A DNA stretch of 64,000 bases from Rothia dentocariosa ATCC 17931 (GTDB taxonomy: Bacteria > Actinomycetota > Actinomycetes > Actinomycetales > Micrococcaceae): NCBI RefSeq assembly GCF_000164695.2, contig NC_014643.1, forward strand, positions 2,356,001-2,420,000. Direction: 5' to 3'. The notes beneath the pieces were generated by a model that made no database searches, was not told the origin of the DNA, and saw only the letters and a program-made list of their open reading frames with translations. Made by a program: the position numbers and the translations under genes. Below are positions 16,186 through 25,194 of this stretch, one piece after another (within the stretch, counting starts at the first letter, position 1; each line of letters opens with the position of its first letter).

Positions 16186-16824
16186 ATGTATATTCCTGCC
16201 AGCGATCCCGTTCTTTTTCTGAAGCTTTCTGCTGATTACAACTATGCATACATGGCGCATGGACGTACCGGCGGGGTGGTCTTGCGCGCCTATGATAGGT
16301 TTCAGAAGGCGCATGCTCTCGGTATTCCTGCGGTTCCGTGGGGCTTTTCATGCCCTGAGAAAACGGTTCGGCACATTCGCCAGGAAATTCTGCGTGCCCG
16401 TAAGCTAGGCGGTGAGCTGGAAATTTTGATGATCTATCGTGAGCCTGATCTGCCGGTTATTCCGGCGCCCGAATCGCACGGTTTTGAGAAGCGTGATGAT
16501 GTTCCTCAGCTGATGCCTTCCAAGTTGCGTGATAGTTGGTTGGATGCCGGTTTTTCGGCGGAACGTCACGGTAGTTTAGAAGATCGGATGCTTGCTCTCG
16601 CTCAGGTAGAGGAATTTACTGACCCTGAACCTCTAGATCTTGCCCGCTACGAGCATACGAGTACTCACCGCCCGTTATCATTGTCGATGCGCGGCTCGCT
16701 CTCCCGTGCTCTGGGCAGTAGGTATAAGCCTGCGGAAGATCCGGGTGCTCCGAGTAAGATTTATTGGATCCAGGGGCACGCCGTTGTTTACGATATTCTC
16801 GACTTTGAACGTTTTAACCCCTAA
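16186..16824 (+). CDS. Hypothetical protein, downstream of the YjbR-like gene
   Basis: 212 residues with no family I recognise. The N-terminal ~100 residues look folded ('FLKLSADYNYAYMAHGRTGG', 'AVPWGFSCPEKTVRHIRQEIL'); the remainder is more polar with no membrane segment or signal peptide. It starts 15 nt after the previous stop, so the two are probably cotranscribed. It is convergent with trmD, leaving only 53 nt. Codon use looks like that of its neighbours. Confidence 0.7.
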   Translation: MYIPASDPVLFLKLSADYNYAYMAHGRTGGVVLRAYDRFQKAHALGIPAVPWGFSCPEKTVRHIRQEILRARKLGGELEILMIYREPDLPVIPAPESHGFEKRDDVPQLMPSKLRDSWLDAGFSAERHGSLEDRMLALAQVEEFTDPEPLDLARYEHTSTHRPLSLSMRGSLSRALGSRYKPAEDPGAPSKIYWIQGHAVVYDILDFERFNP

Positions 16825-16877
16825 CTGTAAGGGGTTTCAACGAATGCAACGGTGCTGCGTGTTAGAGCTCTTCCGGT

Positions 16878-17759
16878 TTAGTCTGCTTGGCGAGATTTGG
16901 GGAAATGCACACCGCGCTCGGCAAGAAAACGCCGGTCTTTCTTATCCCAATTTTCTTCAGGATACGCCTCAAAAAGATCGGGGCGGCGACTCATGGTACG
17001 TTCAATCTGCTGCTCGCGCCGCCACCTGGCAATAGCACCGTGATTGCCCGACAGCAGGATAGGCGGAACCTCGTAGTCGCGCCACTGCGCCGGTTTTGTA
17101 TACACCGGGTACTCCAAAAGCCCGCCGGTGTGCGACTCTTCTGCAAGAGATTCTGGGTTTCCCAATGCCCCAGGAATTAGTCGAGTAATAGCCTCGATCA
17201 TCGCCATGACCGCTACCTCTCCGCCATAGAGCACATAGTCCCCCATCGAGACGAGAAGCACGCGGAAGCGGGTTTGTGCCCAGTCGAGCACACGCTCGTC
17301 AATACCTTCATAGCGCGCGGGAGCAAACGCAATATGCTGTTCTTCAGCGAGTTCATAAGCCATTTGCTGGTTAAAAACCGCGCCTGCTGGGGAAGGAACA
17401 ATCAGGAGAGGACGATTATCCTGCGCAGGCACGAGTTTCTGAGGACTCGAATTTTCCTCTGCTCTTTCTCGCTGTTCTTCCGGCTCATCGCGATTATTTT
17501 CGTGGTGCTCTTCCCCTGCCTGCAGCGGTGAATTCGTGAGCACTTCATCAAGCGCAAGCCCCCAAGGTTCCGGTTTCATGACCATGCCGGCACCACCGCC
17601 ATAGGGGGTATCATCAACCGTGTGGTGGCGGTCGAAGGTATAGTCACGCAGATTATGCACGCGCAGATCGACCAAACCGTTTTCGCGGGCTTTCCCTACC
17701 AGCGAGAGGTCTAACGGAGTCAAGTACTCGGGAAAAATAGTGATAACGTCGTAGCGCAC
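16878..17759 (-). CDS. trmD: tRNA (guanine37-N1)-methyltransferase TrmD
   Basis: 293 residues, SPOUT fold. Visible family motifs are '[21 protein letters not shown]', '[17 protein letters not shown]', '[10 protein letters not shown]' and the knotted SAM site '[22 protein letters not shown]'. It methylates G37 next to the anticodon and prevents frameshifting. A polar, Glu-rich insertion of about 45 residues lies between the DDTPYGGG motif and the 'LLIVPSPAG' strand, which makes the protein longer than the ~245-residue norm. The GTG start has GGGGGAG upstream and follows rimM by 3 nt. Confidence 0.95.
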   Translation of the reverse strand: MRYDVITIFPEYLTPLDLSLVGKARENGLVDLRVHNLRDYTFDRHHTVDDTPYGGGAGMVMKPEPWGLALDEVLTNSPLQAGEEHHENNRDEPEEQRERAEENSSPQKLVPAQDNRPLLIVPSPAGAVFNQQMAYELAEEQHIAFAPARYEGIDERVLDWAQTRFRVLLVSMGDYVLYGGEVAVMAMIEAITRLIPGALGNPESLAEESHTGGLLEYPVYTKPAQWRDYEVPPILLSGNHGAIARWRREQQIERTMSRRPDLFEAYPEENWDKKDRRFLAERGVHFPKSRQAD

Positions 17760-17762
17760 AGG

Positions 17763-18401
17763 CTACTCCCCCGTATTTTCTGAGTTCGATGCGGCAGATT
17801 CTGCTTCAGCCACGTTGATAAGACCGGGTGGCGGGGTCAGAAGCACGAAGCCGGGTTCGTCCTCAGCGGTGGTCACAACTTCTGGAACGATTTCTTCGAC
17901 GAAGGGAATCATAATCTCGTCACCGCCGTGCTCGGCAGCAAGTTTAACGAGCAGTATATCCTGCGCGGGCATGGTCTGCAGACCGGTAACCTTCCCCAGA
18001 GGCTTCCCCGCTTTAGGATTATTGACGGGGTTCTCCCCCTCAGGAACCTTCATCAGAAGATATACGGGCAGGTTCACGAGTTCCTGTTCGTAGAAGCCTT
18101 CATCATCTTCGTCCTCGGGAACTTCAAACATCAGGCGGCTGCCCCGCAGCTCTTCCGCTTGGTTGCGGGTAGTGACTTCCTCAAAACGCACCACCAGAAT
18201 CTTTTTATTCCAACGATGCCCCGCTACTTTAAGCCTGCCCGTTGGTGCAACAGTAGCCACAGGGCTTTTCGGGGTGAAGTTTTCCAAGTCGAGAACTTCT
18301 CCGGGGGCAAAGCGCTCCTCGGGGATATCTGTGAAGAGTTGAACCGTAACTTCACCGCGAATACCGTGCGGTTTGCCGATGCGCGCAACCAAAACCTGCA
18401 T
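17763..18401 (-). CDS. rimM: Ribosome maturation factor RimM
   Basis: 212 residues. The N-terminal RimM barrel begins 'VLVARIGKPHGIRGEVTVQLFTD', the usual family signature. The C-terminal PRC-barrel ends 'MIPFVEEIVPEVV'. It binds ribosomal protein S19 and assists 30S head maturation. An acidic insertion ('EDEDDEGFYEQ') and an Asn/Ser/Glu-rich tail add length. It sits in the standard rpsP-khpA-rimM-trmD operon, though a hairpin precedes it. Confidence 0.94.
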   Translation of the reverse strand: MQVLVARIGKPHGIRGEVTVQLFTDIPEERFAPGEVLDLENFTPKSPVATVAPTGRLKVAGHRWNKKILVVRFEEVTTRNQAEELRGSRLMFEVPEDEDDEGFYEQELVNLPVYLLMKVPEGENPVNNPKAGKPLGKVTGLQTMPAQDILLVKLAAEHGGDEIMIPFVEEIVPEVVTTAEDEPGFVLLTPPPGLINVAEAESAASNSENTGE

Positions 18402-18542
18402 GTTGTAAACCTCTGGGAAAACTGGGGCTTGTAGACACCTAATATTCTACCGGCAGGTCCGAAAAAGCGCAGACTCTCACAAGCTTTGGAGGTACCTGTC
18501 TGCTGTGCAATTACCTGATGAAAATTCTCACGGTTAAAGCAG

Positions 18543-18575
18543 AACGTTCCAACACCTTTTCGGTGGTGGAACGCT
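18543..18575 (-). terminator. Stem-loop between khpA and rimM
   Basis: AACGTTCCAACACC (18543-18556) pairs with GGTGGTGGAACGCT (18562-18575) with few mismatches around a 5-nt loop. On the - strand it follows khpA by about 17 nt and leads into CTGCTTTAA, not a strong T run. It may be a partial terminator or processing hairpin that lowers rimM-trmD expression relative to rpsP, as known for this operon in other bacteria. Confidence 0.5.
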
Positions 18576-18591
18576 CTTGATGCTATATCAG

Positions 18592-18834
18592 CTAACGTTT
18601 TCTGTCGGTGTCGATAATATCGATCCGAACCTGATCGCCCTCAGAAATCGCATCCATCACGGTGCGAATGCTCTTAGCGGTTCGGCCCGAACGACCAATC
18701 ACTCGACCCAAATCATCGGGATGTACCCGAACCTCCAGCGTCTCGCGATGGCGCTGCTGGCGCAAACGCACTTTCACATCGTCCGGATGCTCGACAATCC
18801 CTCGAACCAAGTGTTCGAGTGCATCAGCCAACAT
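18592..18834 (-). CDS. khpA: KH-domain RNA-binding protein KhpA
   Basis: 80 residues, a single KH domain. The RNA-binding GxxG loop is visible in 'DLGRVIGRSGRTAKSIRTVM'. In other Gram-positive bacteria KhpA acts with KhpB/EloR in RNA binding and cell growth control. The ATG lies 2 nt after the rpsP stop, so it is coupled to S16 production. Length and position match the family. Confidence 0.92.
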   Translation of the reverse strand: MLADALEHLVRGIVEHPDDVKVRLRQQRHRETLEVRVHPDDLGRVIGRSGRTAKSIRTVMDAISEGDQVRIDIIDTDRKR

Positions 18835-18836
18835 AA

Positions 18837-19268
18837 TTACTCAGCTGCTTCCTCGGCAGCCTCTGCTTCAGCTTCAGCAGGAGCCTCCTCGGTTGCTTCC
18901 TCAGCCTTATCGGCCTTGGGGGTGATAGCCTCAGGAAGAATAACGGAACCCTTCTGGGGGACAACGAACTCAGCCTTAGGCTCAACGGGCTTGATGCTGT
19001 TCTCAGCCTTCTCGCCCTTGAAAGTTGCCCAGTCACCTGAGAGCTTCAGCAGAGCCAAGACCTGTTCGGTCGGCTGTGCGCCAACAGACAGCCAGTACTG
19101 AGCACGCTCAGAGTTAATCTCGATACGCGAGGGCTGCTCGGTCGGGTGGTAGATACCGATCTCTTCGATAGTCTTACCATCACGCTTCACGCGAGAATCC
19201 GCAATCACAATACGGTAGCGAGGATCGCGGATCTTACCCATACGCTTGAGACGAATTTTAACAGCCAC
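18837..19268 (-). CDS. rpsP: 30S ribosomal protein S16
   Basis: 143 residues. The S16 core occupies the first ~85 residues ('[24 protein letters not shown]', read here as the start of the family signature, then 'IEEIGIYHP'). A further ~58 residues form an Ala/Glu/Pro-rich acidic tail that has no counterpart in the ~80-residue E. coli protein but is common in actinobacteria. It is the first gene of the rpsP-khpA-rimM-trmD operon; the 200 nt upstream, to the NUDIX gene, should hold the promoter. Confidence 0.96.
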   Translation of the reverse strand: MAVKIRLKRMGKIRDPRYRIVIADSRVKRDGKTIEEIGIYHPTEQPSRIEINSERAQYWLSVGAQPTEQVLALLKLSGDWATFKGEKAENSIKPVEPKAEFVVPQKGSVILPEAITPKADKAEEATEEAPAEAEAEAAEEAAE

Positions 19269-19471
19269 TGTAGTGGTTACTCCTGTTTCAATACTTGGTG
19301 CGAAACCGCGCTTCAGCGCCCGTGGGGCGGGCCGTTCACGAAGTCTCTATGGACACAACAAAGCGCGAAGAGAGGGGTCACGCAATGTCGGGTACTCAGA
19401 TAGGGTAACAAATAGGGCGATTTAAATCTAGCGGATCCTCGCGTTTTCGGGCATATGTCGCTGTTATAGCG

Positions 19472-19957
19472 TTAATCGTCGGAGCTTATCTCAAGAACTT
19501 CGCCGGTTTCGAGGGCTTTCAAGGCTTCTTGCAGCCGCCTCACCATCGCCGGGCGCGCATAATCGCCCAAGTTTTCACCGACCACCCACTCATAGGTCAC
19601 CAGTTCATCATTCTGCAAAGTAATGGGGGTGTCACGCGGAATAACGCCCGCATCGTACATGTAATATGTGGAATCACCCCAGACACCTAATGCGAGTCCA
19701 TGGAAAATAGCCACCAAACGACCCGGAGTCAGGGTAAGCCCCAGCTCCTCCTGAACCTCACGGAAACATCCTGTTTTCGGTGCCTCGCCGGATTCGACGG
19801 TTCCGCCCGGAAGAATCCAGCCGTCCTTGTAGTTCGGCTTCACCACAAGTAGTTCGCCTTCTTCATTGCGAATAAGCGCTCCGGCGGCAAGTCGACGTGT
19901 TGGAAGTGTTGCAATAAAAGCTACCAGTTCCTCATGGCTTAAATATGTATCTTTCAT
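19472..19957 (-). CDS. NUDIX hydrolase
   Basis: 161 residues. The Nudix box (GX5EX7REUXEEXGU) is complete in 'GGTVESGEAPKTGCFREV' followed by 'QEELGL', so the enzyme should hydrolyse a nucleoside diphosphate linked to another moiety, using Mg2+. The substrate is not apparent. It lies between rpsP and the large uncharacterised gene, on the same strand as both. Confidence 0.87.
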   Translation of the reverse strand: MKDTYLSHEELVAFIATLPTRRLAAGALIRNEEGELLVVKPNYKDGWILPGGTVESGEAPKTGCFREVQEELGLTLTPGRLVAIFHGLALGVWGDSTYYMYDAGVIPRDTPITLQNDELVTYEWVVGENLGDYARPAMVRRLQEALKALETGEVLEISSDD

Positions 19958-20009
19958 AGATTCCGCTTTCGTCTGTACTTAAGCATGGTTCTTGCAAGCG
20001 TTGAAGGTT

Positions 20010-22421
20010 TTAAGAGAAGAACTTACGGACGGTACGACGTACCCTCTCCCCCAGCTCTGTGGCGGACGAAGTATCTGACGTGGAACTCGCGGCCTGCGAG
20101 CAGGCTTTGCGGGACTTACGCGGAGCTTCCACGTAGATGCCGTCACGCAGGTCATCAACCAAGGTTCGCCGGTGCAGCCCCTCCGACGATGCGCCCTGCG
20201 GGTTATCGCCCCGGCGCACGAGCTCCGCGTTTACGGGAGCGTCTGAAGCTTCTTTACTGCGATGCTCATCAAGTTTCTCGCCAGCAAGCCGAGCGAGACG
20301 AGGCGCTAAGAGAATCTCACTCGTGCCGCCAGCTGCGAGAACAGTGCTCAGAGCTGTCAAAATTGGGGCGCTCTTACCCTGCGCTTTTTTGCGGCGCGCA
20401 ACAGTCCAAAACACGGTTGCCAGCCCCAACTGCGCGGTACCGTCCACCCGAAAAACACGGGTAAGCAAACGATTTTTGGGATCTTTTCCAGCAGAAGTCT
20501 CACCAGGCGATTCCGAGTGTGCGGGCTGAACTGTATGCGTTGAAGAGTTCGTCTCAACGACCGCTTTGCCTGATGCACCGCTAGGACTATACGCATCCAC
20601 ACGCGGACTTGAGGAAGGCTTTTTCACCAAAGACTCTTTCTGCTGATTATCACGTTGTTTGGTGGTACCCACATGAGTATATTCGTAAGGAATCTCGCCG
20701 CTTTGAGACGCAGCAAGCCACTCCGCAAGAGTCACACGGCGGTTTGTAGCTACCAGACGATAGCTACGTTTTAAAGCCTCTATATCGGGAAGTTTATCGG
20801 ACTGGTAATGCGCAGACAGTGAGTTATCGTCACTCTGTGCCGGATCCATGTCTGCTTGAGACGAACTTTCGTCATGAGGTGCCGCCAGCAATTCAGCAGG
20901 GTCTTCGCCAAATACACGAGCGGTTCCAATAGCACCGATCTCAAGCCCTTCCGTCGGTACCGCTGCCAGCTCAACGGGAACGTGCAATAGCTGAAGCACC
21001 GATTCGAGAGCAAGAGTGTTCTTCGTATCTCGCAGATAGCTTTCAAGGCGCCTTCCCGCAGAAGTTCCAGAAGGAACGCCGAAAAGCAGGGAAAGCTCAA
21101 CAATAGAGCGAGTAAGCTCGTCTTGGTCCAGACCAAAAGGCTCGGGCGGCAAACCTGGCAGACTCGTCAGAATATCTTCTAAAGATCCCTCATAAGAATC
21201 GCAATGTTCACGAGTCATAGTTCGTGTGAGGGTCTTCGGAACAGACTGCCAGAAGAACTCCAGAATGGTCGAGTCCTTCTCCTCCGGCTCGCCCAACATC
21301 CAGGCAGGTGCGTTCTCGTTCTGCTCTAGCTCTTGAGGGGCCTCCATAAAGATGAGATGCTGTTGATGCGCATTCCCCTCCGCAATCAAGGCATGACACT
21401 TTGCTTCGGCGATAACAGCCAAAATGTCATGCGGATCGCCGCTAATAATCGTCCATGTTCCTGCCGGGGCTGCGACAATCTGGCGTTCCGGCTGGGTGAG
21501 GAGCATGCTGGTGAGTGCATCCAGGTTAATATCTAGAAGCGCCGCAGCATCGCCATCAACTAAAAATTCGATCTGGTAAACATCATGCGGTACCGGTACC
21601 CACATCCCTGGTTCTTCTTCAAGAGCAATACCGGTTACTGGCATTCGTTCAAGAAGCCACTCAACGTATTCTTCCAAGGGTTCACCCTTGCGAATCTGTC
21701 CGTGTGCCACATGCAAAACGTTCAGGTAACCTGCGGGATTAAGCGAACACAAAACATATATCTGAACTTCACGCTCGCCCATCTCATAGGCGATAAGTTC
21801 GGGTCGTTCCCGAGTCAGCTCTATAAGAGCCTGAATCACATCATGATCGCTGGCGGCGCGCGCCAACATGCGGCGACGGTGCAGGTTCTCATCCTCAACG
21901 TCAGAAAAAGTCACATCAAAGATTTCTTCGGGAGAACCCGCATGGTCATGCTGAGGAGCCGAATAATGTTCGCCGTTTTCCTCGGAGCTATCCGGATCTT
22001 GGGGAGCCGGAGTATCCTGCCACATCTGGTTAAGTTCTTCGACCGTCAGATCATCATGGGCTAGTGAGGCGGCAACATCATCTACTTCACGCGGATCAAT
22101 ACGGTGTTCTTTATCCTCATGAAGTTGTTTCGCCCGCCGGATCAGGTCAATAATAGCGCTCGCAACATCCGCAGTTTCAGGATCAGCATCATCACTAGAG
22201 TCACTGGAATAGACCACTTTAGAACCGGCGATGTCGGGGGTGTTTTCACCATACTCTAAAGACAGGCGAACCCATAAATAGTCCGGGATGGGGCCATTTT
22301 GACTGGCAGATGCCTCCGGCTTGGTGTAAGTCCAAGGGTTGGCAGTTTCATGGCGCTCACGACCGTTCTGTTCAGCGCCGCCCTGCGCTGATTCTCGGTG
22401 ATGTTGCTCGTTGTTCTGCAT
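20010..22421 (-). CDS. Large uncharacterised acidic protein
   Basis: About 803 residues from the ATG at 22421, preceded by AGGGGAAG; the frame extends to 22559 but the extra 46 residues are basic and lack a ribosome site. The N-terminal ~200 residues are polar and Asp/Glu-rich. The centre (~200-560) looks folded, with 'IAYEMGEREVQIYVL' and 'DGDAAALLDINLDALTSML'. A low-complexity Ser/Gln stretch follows, then a basic segment near 'ATVFWTVARRKKAQGK' with Ala/Leu-rich sequence that might be weakly membrane-associated. I recognise no family. It lies downstream of ffh on the same strand, but 406 nt away. Confidence 0.7.
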   Translation of the reverse strand: MQNNEQHHRESAQGGAEQNGRERHETANPWTYTKPEASASQNGPIPDYLWVRLSLEYGENTPDIAGSKVVYSSDSSDDADPETADVASAIIDLIRRAKQLHEDKEHRIDPREVDDVAASLAHDDLTVEELNQMWQDTPAPQDPDSSEENGEHYSAPQHDHAGSPEEIFDVTFSDVEDENLHRRRMLARAASDHDVIQALIELTRERPELIAYEMGEREVQIYVLCSLNPAGYLNVLHVAHGQIRKGEPLEEYVEWLLERMPVTGIALEEEPGMWVPVPHDVYQIEFLVDGDAAALLDINLDALTSMLLTQPERQIVAAPAGTWTIISGDPHDILAVIAEAKCHALIAEGNAHQQHLIFMEAPQELEQNENAPAWMLGEPEEKDSTILEFFWQSVPKTLTRTMTREHCDSYEGSLEDILTSLPGLPPEPFGLDQDELTRSIVELSLLFGVPSGTSAGRRLESYLRDTKNTLALESVLQLLHVPVELAAVPTEGLEIGAIGTARVFGEDPAELLAAPHDESSSQADMDPAQSDDNSLSAHYQSDKLPDIEALKRSYRLVATNRRVTLAEWLAASQSGEIPYEYTHVGTTKQRDNQQKESLVKKPSSSPRVDAYSPSGASGKAVVETNSSTHTVQPAHSESPGETSAGKDPKNRLLTRVFRVDGTAQLGLATVFWTVARRKKAQGKSAPILTALSTVLAAGGTSEILLAPRLARLAGEKLDEHRSKEASDAPVNAELVRRGDNPQGASSEGLHRRTLVDDLRDGIYVEAPRKSRKACSQAASSTSDTSSATELGERVRRTVRKFFS

Positions 22422-22827
22422 TCTTCCCCTTAATAGCGTTCTGCCGTTTGCCTCATCTGCCCCGCTACTAACACCGTAAAGCCTTCTGCTAATTTGTAGG
22501 CGCAGTTCGCTTTTAGGGCATCGCCGGTGAGAAACGGCGTTACGAATCATCGGATGCACACTGTAGAGATCTGCATTCCACGCCTATCAATCGGATCCGT
22601 TTTCTCATGCAGGTTTTCAGCCTGCAGCACGTGACCTGATGGTGTGTGTCATAGGCGCGGTATTATCGAATCCTCTATACCAGAGTAACGCGTATGTCTT
22701 CATGATGTGTGAATACGGAGTGAGTCGTCTTCATACACCGGTAAATTCTTGTCAAACAACGTTCACGATGTTTGACGGCTCTTTCATAAAGCCGCCAGAA
22801 CACCGCGAACACCATTTCACAGTCTCT
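22422..22827. other. Intergenic region between ffh and the large uncharacterised gene
   Basis: 406 nt without a convincing gene. An 8-bp dyad, GTCAAACA (22751-22758) with TGTTTGAC (22769-22776), lies 50-80 nt past the ffh stop and may be a weak ffh terminator. A 65-codon + strand frame here has no ribosome site or family likeness and is left out. The promoter of the downstream gene should be in the left part. Confidence 0.45.
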
Positions 22828-24414
22828 CTACTGTAGGAACTTCTCAAAGCCCTTCGGCAGATTCATCTTCGAAAGATCAAGATCTTCTTGCTGCTGCGCC
22901 TGCTGCCCGAAAGCCGCGCCCTGGCGTGCCTTCTGAGCGGCAAGTGCCTCTGCCTCTTGTTGCTTACGCTTCATGGGGTTGCCTGAGCGACCCGCCTTCT
23001 TCTTGTTATTATTTTTCTTATTCTTTTTACGGTTACTTCCGCCAGCCGCGGCCATACCGGGCATCTGCATGCCGCCGGGCATACCAGACATCTTGCCGGT
23101 GGCAAGCTTCTTCATCATCTTCTGTGCCTGAGCAAAACGCTCCATGAGCTGATTCACCTCAGAAACAGTCACGCCCGAACCTTTCGCGATACGCGCACGG
23201 CGTGAGCCGTTAATGATCTTCGGTGCCACACGTTCATGCGGGGTCATCGAACGTACAATAGCTTCAACGCGGTCAATTTCGCGTTCATCAAAAGACTCTA
23301 GCTGCTGGCGCATCTGGGCGGCACCGGGCATCATCATGAGAAGTTTCTTCATGGAACCCAGCTTGCGAATCTGCTGCATCTGCGCCAAGAAATCATCAAA
23401 GGTGAAGTCTTCCTGATCGATGAATTTCTTGGCCATGCGGTCGGCTTCTGCCTTATCCCACGTGGCCTCTGCCTGCTCGATCAGGGTGAGCACATCGCCC
23501 ATATCCAGAATGCGGCTGGCCATACGGTCGGGGTGGAATTGCTCGAAATCATCCACGTTCTCACCCGTGGATGCGAACATAATCGGTTTGCCGGTAACCG
23601 AAGCAACGGAAAGAGCCGCACCACCACGGGCGTCACCATCAAGTTTAGAGAGCACTACGCCGGTAAAGTCCACACCCTCGTTGAAGGCATTTGCGGTATT
23701 CACGGCGTCCTGACCAATCATCGCGTCGATTACGAACAGGACTTCTTGAGGCTCAATAGCATCGCGGATATTACGCGCCTGCTGCATGAGTTCAGCATCC
23801 ACACCCAAACGGCCTGCAGTATCAACGATCACCACGTCATGGAGCTTCGCACGCGCTTCAGCAACGCCATCTCGTGCAACCTGCACAGGATCGCCAGTAG
23901 GGGTATCAAATTCACTGGTCACGCCCGGGTGGGGCGCGAAAACGGGTACGCCCGCGCGCTCGCCCACAACCTTCAGCTGGGTTACCGCGTTTGGGCGCTG
24001 CAAGTCAGATGCCACCAGGATGGGGGTATGCCCCTGCCCCTTGAGCCACTTCGCGAGTTTACCCGCCAGCGTAGTTTTACCAGCCCCCTGCAGACCAGCC
24101 AGCATAATAATGGTGGGACCGGTCTTCGCCATGTTAATGCGGCGAGTCTGCCCACCCAAAATGGTAATAAGCTCTTCGTTTACAATCTTGACGATCTGCT
24201 GTGAAGGGTTGAGTGCCTCTGAGACCTCAGCACCGAGGGCGCGCTCCTTAATATGTGCAGCGAATTCACGGACAACAGGCACGGCGACATCCGCATCCAG
24301 CAGGGCGCGGCGAATTTCGCGGACGGTTGCGTCAATGTCTGCCTCAGAGAGGCGGCCCTTGCCACGCAGGTTTTTAAAGGTTGCCGTCAAACGGTCAGAG
24401 AGAGAATTGAACAC
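22828..24414 (-). CDS. ffh: Signal recognition particle protein Ffh
   Basis: 528 residues. The N domain is followed by the GTPase G domain with 'GLQGAGKTTLAGKLA' (G1), 'DTAGRLGVD' (G3) and 'SKLDGDARGGAALS' (G4 and closing loop). The C-terminal M domain starts near 'FDDFLAQMQQIRKLG' and binds 4.5S RNA and signal sequences. A basic, Asn/Lys-rich and Gln-rich tail extends beyond the M domain. It targets nascent membrane proteins to FtsY, encoded nearby. The start is GTG. The 4.5S RNA gene was not seen in the window. Confidence 0.96.
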   Translation of the reverse strand: MFNSLSDRLTATFKNLRGKGRLSEADIDATVREIRRALLDADVAVPVVREFAAHIKERALGAEVSEALNPSQQIVKIVNEELITILGGQTRRINMAKTGPTIIMLAGLQGAGKTTLAGKLAKWLKGQGHTPILVASDLQRPNAVTQLKVVGERAGVPVFAPHPGVTSEFDTPTGDPVQVARDGVAEARAKLHDVVIVDTAGRLGVDAELMQQARNIRDAIEPQEVLFVIDAMIGQDAVNTANAFNEGVDFTGVVLSKLDGDARGGAALSVASVTGKPIMFASTGENVDDFEQFHPDRMASRILDMGDVLTLIEQAEATWDKAEADRMAKKFIDQEDFTFDDFLAQMQQIRKLGSMKKLLMMMPGAAQMRQQLESFDEREIDRVEAIVRSMTPHERVAPKIINGSRRARIAKGSGVTVSEVNQLMERFAQAQKMMKKLATGKMSGMPGGMQMPGMAAAGGSNRKKNKKNNNKKKAGRSGNPMKRKQQEAEALAAQKARQGAAFGQQAQQQEDLDLSKMNLPKGFEKFLQ

Positions 24415-24602
24415 GAGCCGTGATCACTTTCTTATCGTCGAGGAAACGGACTGCACCCAGCTTGAACCCAAGATGGTCGCCCATTTTTAAGATGCTTACT
24501 CAATCTTCAAGGATACAGGATGTGCCAAGATCTACTGTCGATGACACCCTCCAATGAGCGTTTGGCGAAACTGTATACAATACGCAGTTAGATAATAAAG
24601 GT

Positions 24603-25052
24603 ATGGATTTTCGAACGACAGCTGCAGAATATCAGTACGGTGTGCGAGCTTCGGCACTGATCATACACGCCGGTAAGCTCTTGACCTACAGTCACGACGG
24701 CAAATATTTTGTGCCCGGCGGCGCTGTACAAGTTGGTGAGCACAGCGCGGATGCGGTGCGTCGCGAAGTACGCGAAGAACTAGGCATCGGCTGCACGGTT
24801 CGGAAGCTTGCGTTCGTAGGAGAGCACCTTTTCACAGTGCACGATATACCAAACCACCGCATTGAATTTCACTACCTCGTGGAGATTGATTCTGAAGCGG
24901 TTCCGATAACCACCTGCGAAGAGGAGCATCGCTACCCCTGTGCCTGGCTGCCGCTCGATTCCCTGGCGGATTATCCGCTCAAACCAGAGTTTCTTACACA
25001 TGAGCTGCCGCAGTGGAACGGAAAACTCAAGCACCTGGCAACCCATGAATAG
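24603..25052 (+). CDS. NUDIX hydrolase
   Basis: 149 residues with a complete Nudix box in 'GGAVQVGEHSADAVRREV' followed by 'REELGI'. The N-terminus 'YGVRASALIIHAGKLLTYS' and the C-terminal 'CAWLPLDSL' resemble the small ADP-ribose/8-oxo-dGTP-like NUDIX proteins, but the substrate cannot be assigned. It is on the + strand, wedged between ftsY and ffh, which interrupts their usual - strand order. A strong stem-loop follows. Confidence 0.86.
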   Translation: MDFRTTAAEYQYGVRASALIIHAGKLLTYSHDGKYFVPGGAVQVGEHSADAVRREVREELGIGCTVRKLAFVGEHLFTVHDIPNHRIEFHYLVEIDSEAVPITTCEEEHRYPCAWLPLDSLADYPLKPEFLTHELPQWNGKLKHLATHE

Positions 25053-25080
25053 GGTGTTCTGGCAAGCGAATACACAAATC

Positions 25081-25130
25081 GGGAGCGTTTTCTTCATCTG
25101 GTAACAATTTAAGATGAAGAAAACGCTCCC
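25081..25130. terminator. Bidirectional stem-loop between the NUDIX gene and ftsY
   Basis: A perfect 19-bp stem (25081-25099 with 25112-25130) encloses a 12-nt loop. It lies between the convergent NUDIX and ftsY genes and probably ends both. The tail is not T-rich; the internal run of A/T pairs is the weaker part of the evidence. Confidence 0.65.
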
Positions 25131-25194
25131 GGAAATATCGCCTCATTGATATGCTCCGCTAAAATGCACGACGCACAAGAGCAGGGTTCAGCCG

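Noticed and set aside
15583..16314. 243-codon - strand frame opposite the YjbR-like gene
   Set aside because: The + strand frame encodes a recognisable YjbR family protein; this is its shadow.
22639..22836. 65-codon + strand frame downstream of ffh
   Set aside because: No ribosome site, poor composition, and a dyad lies within it.
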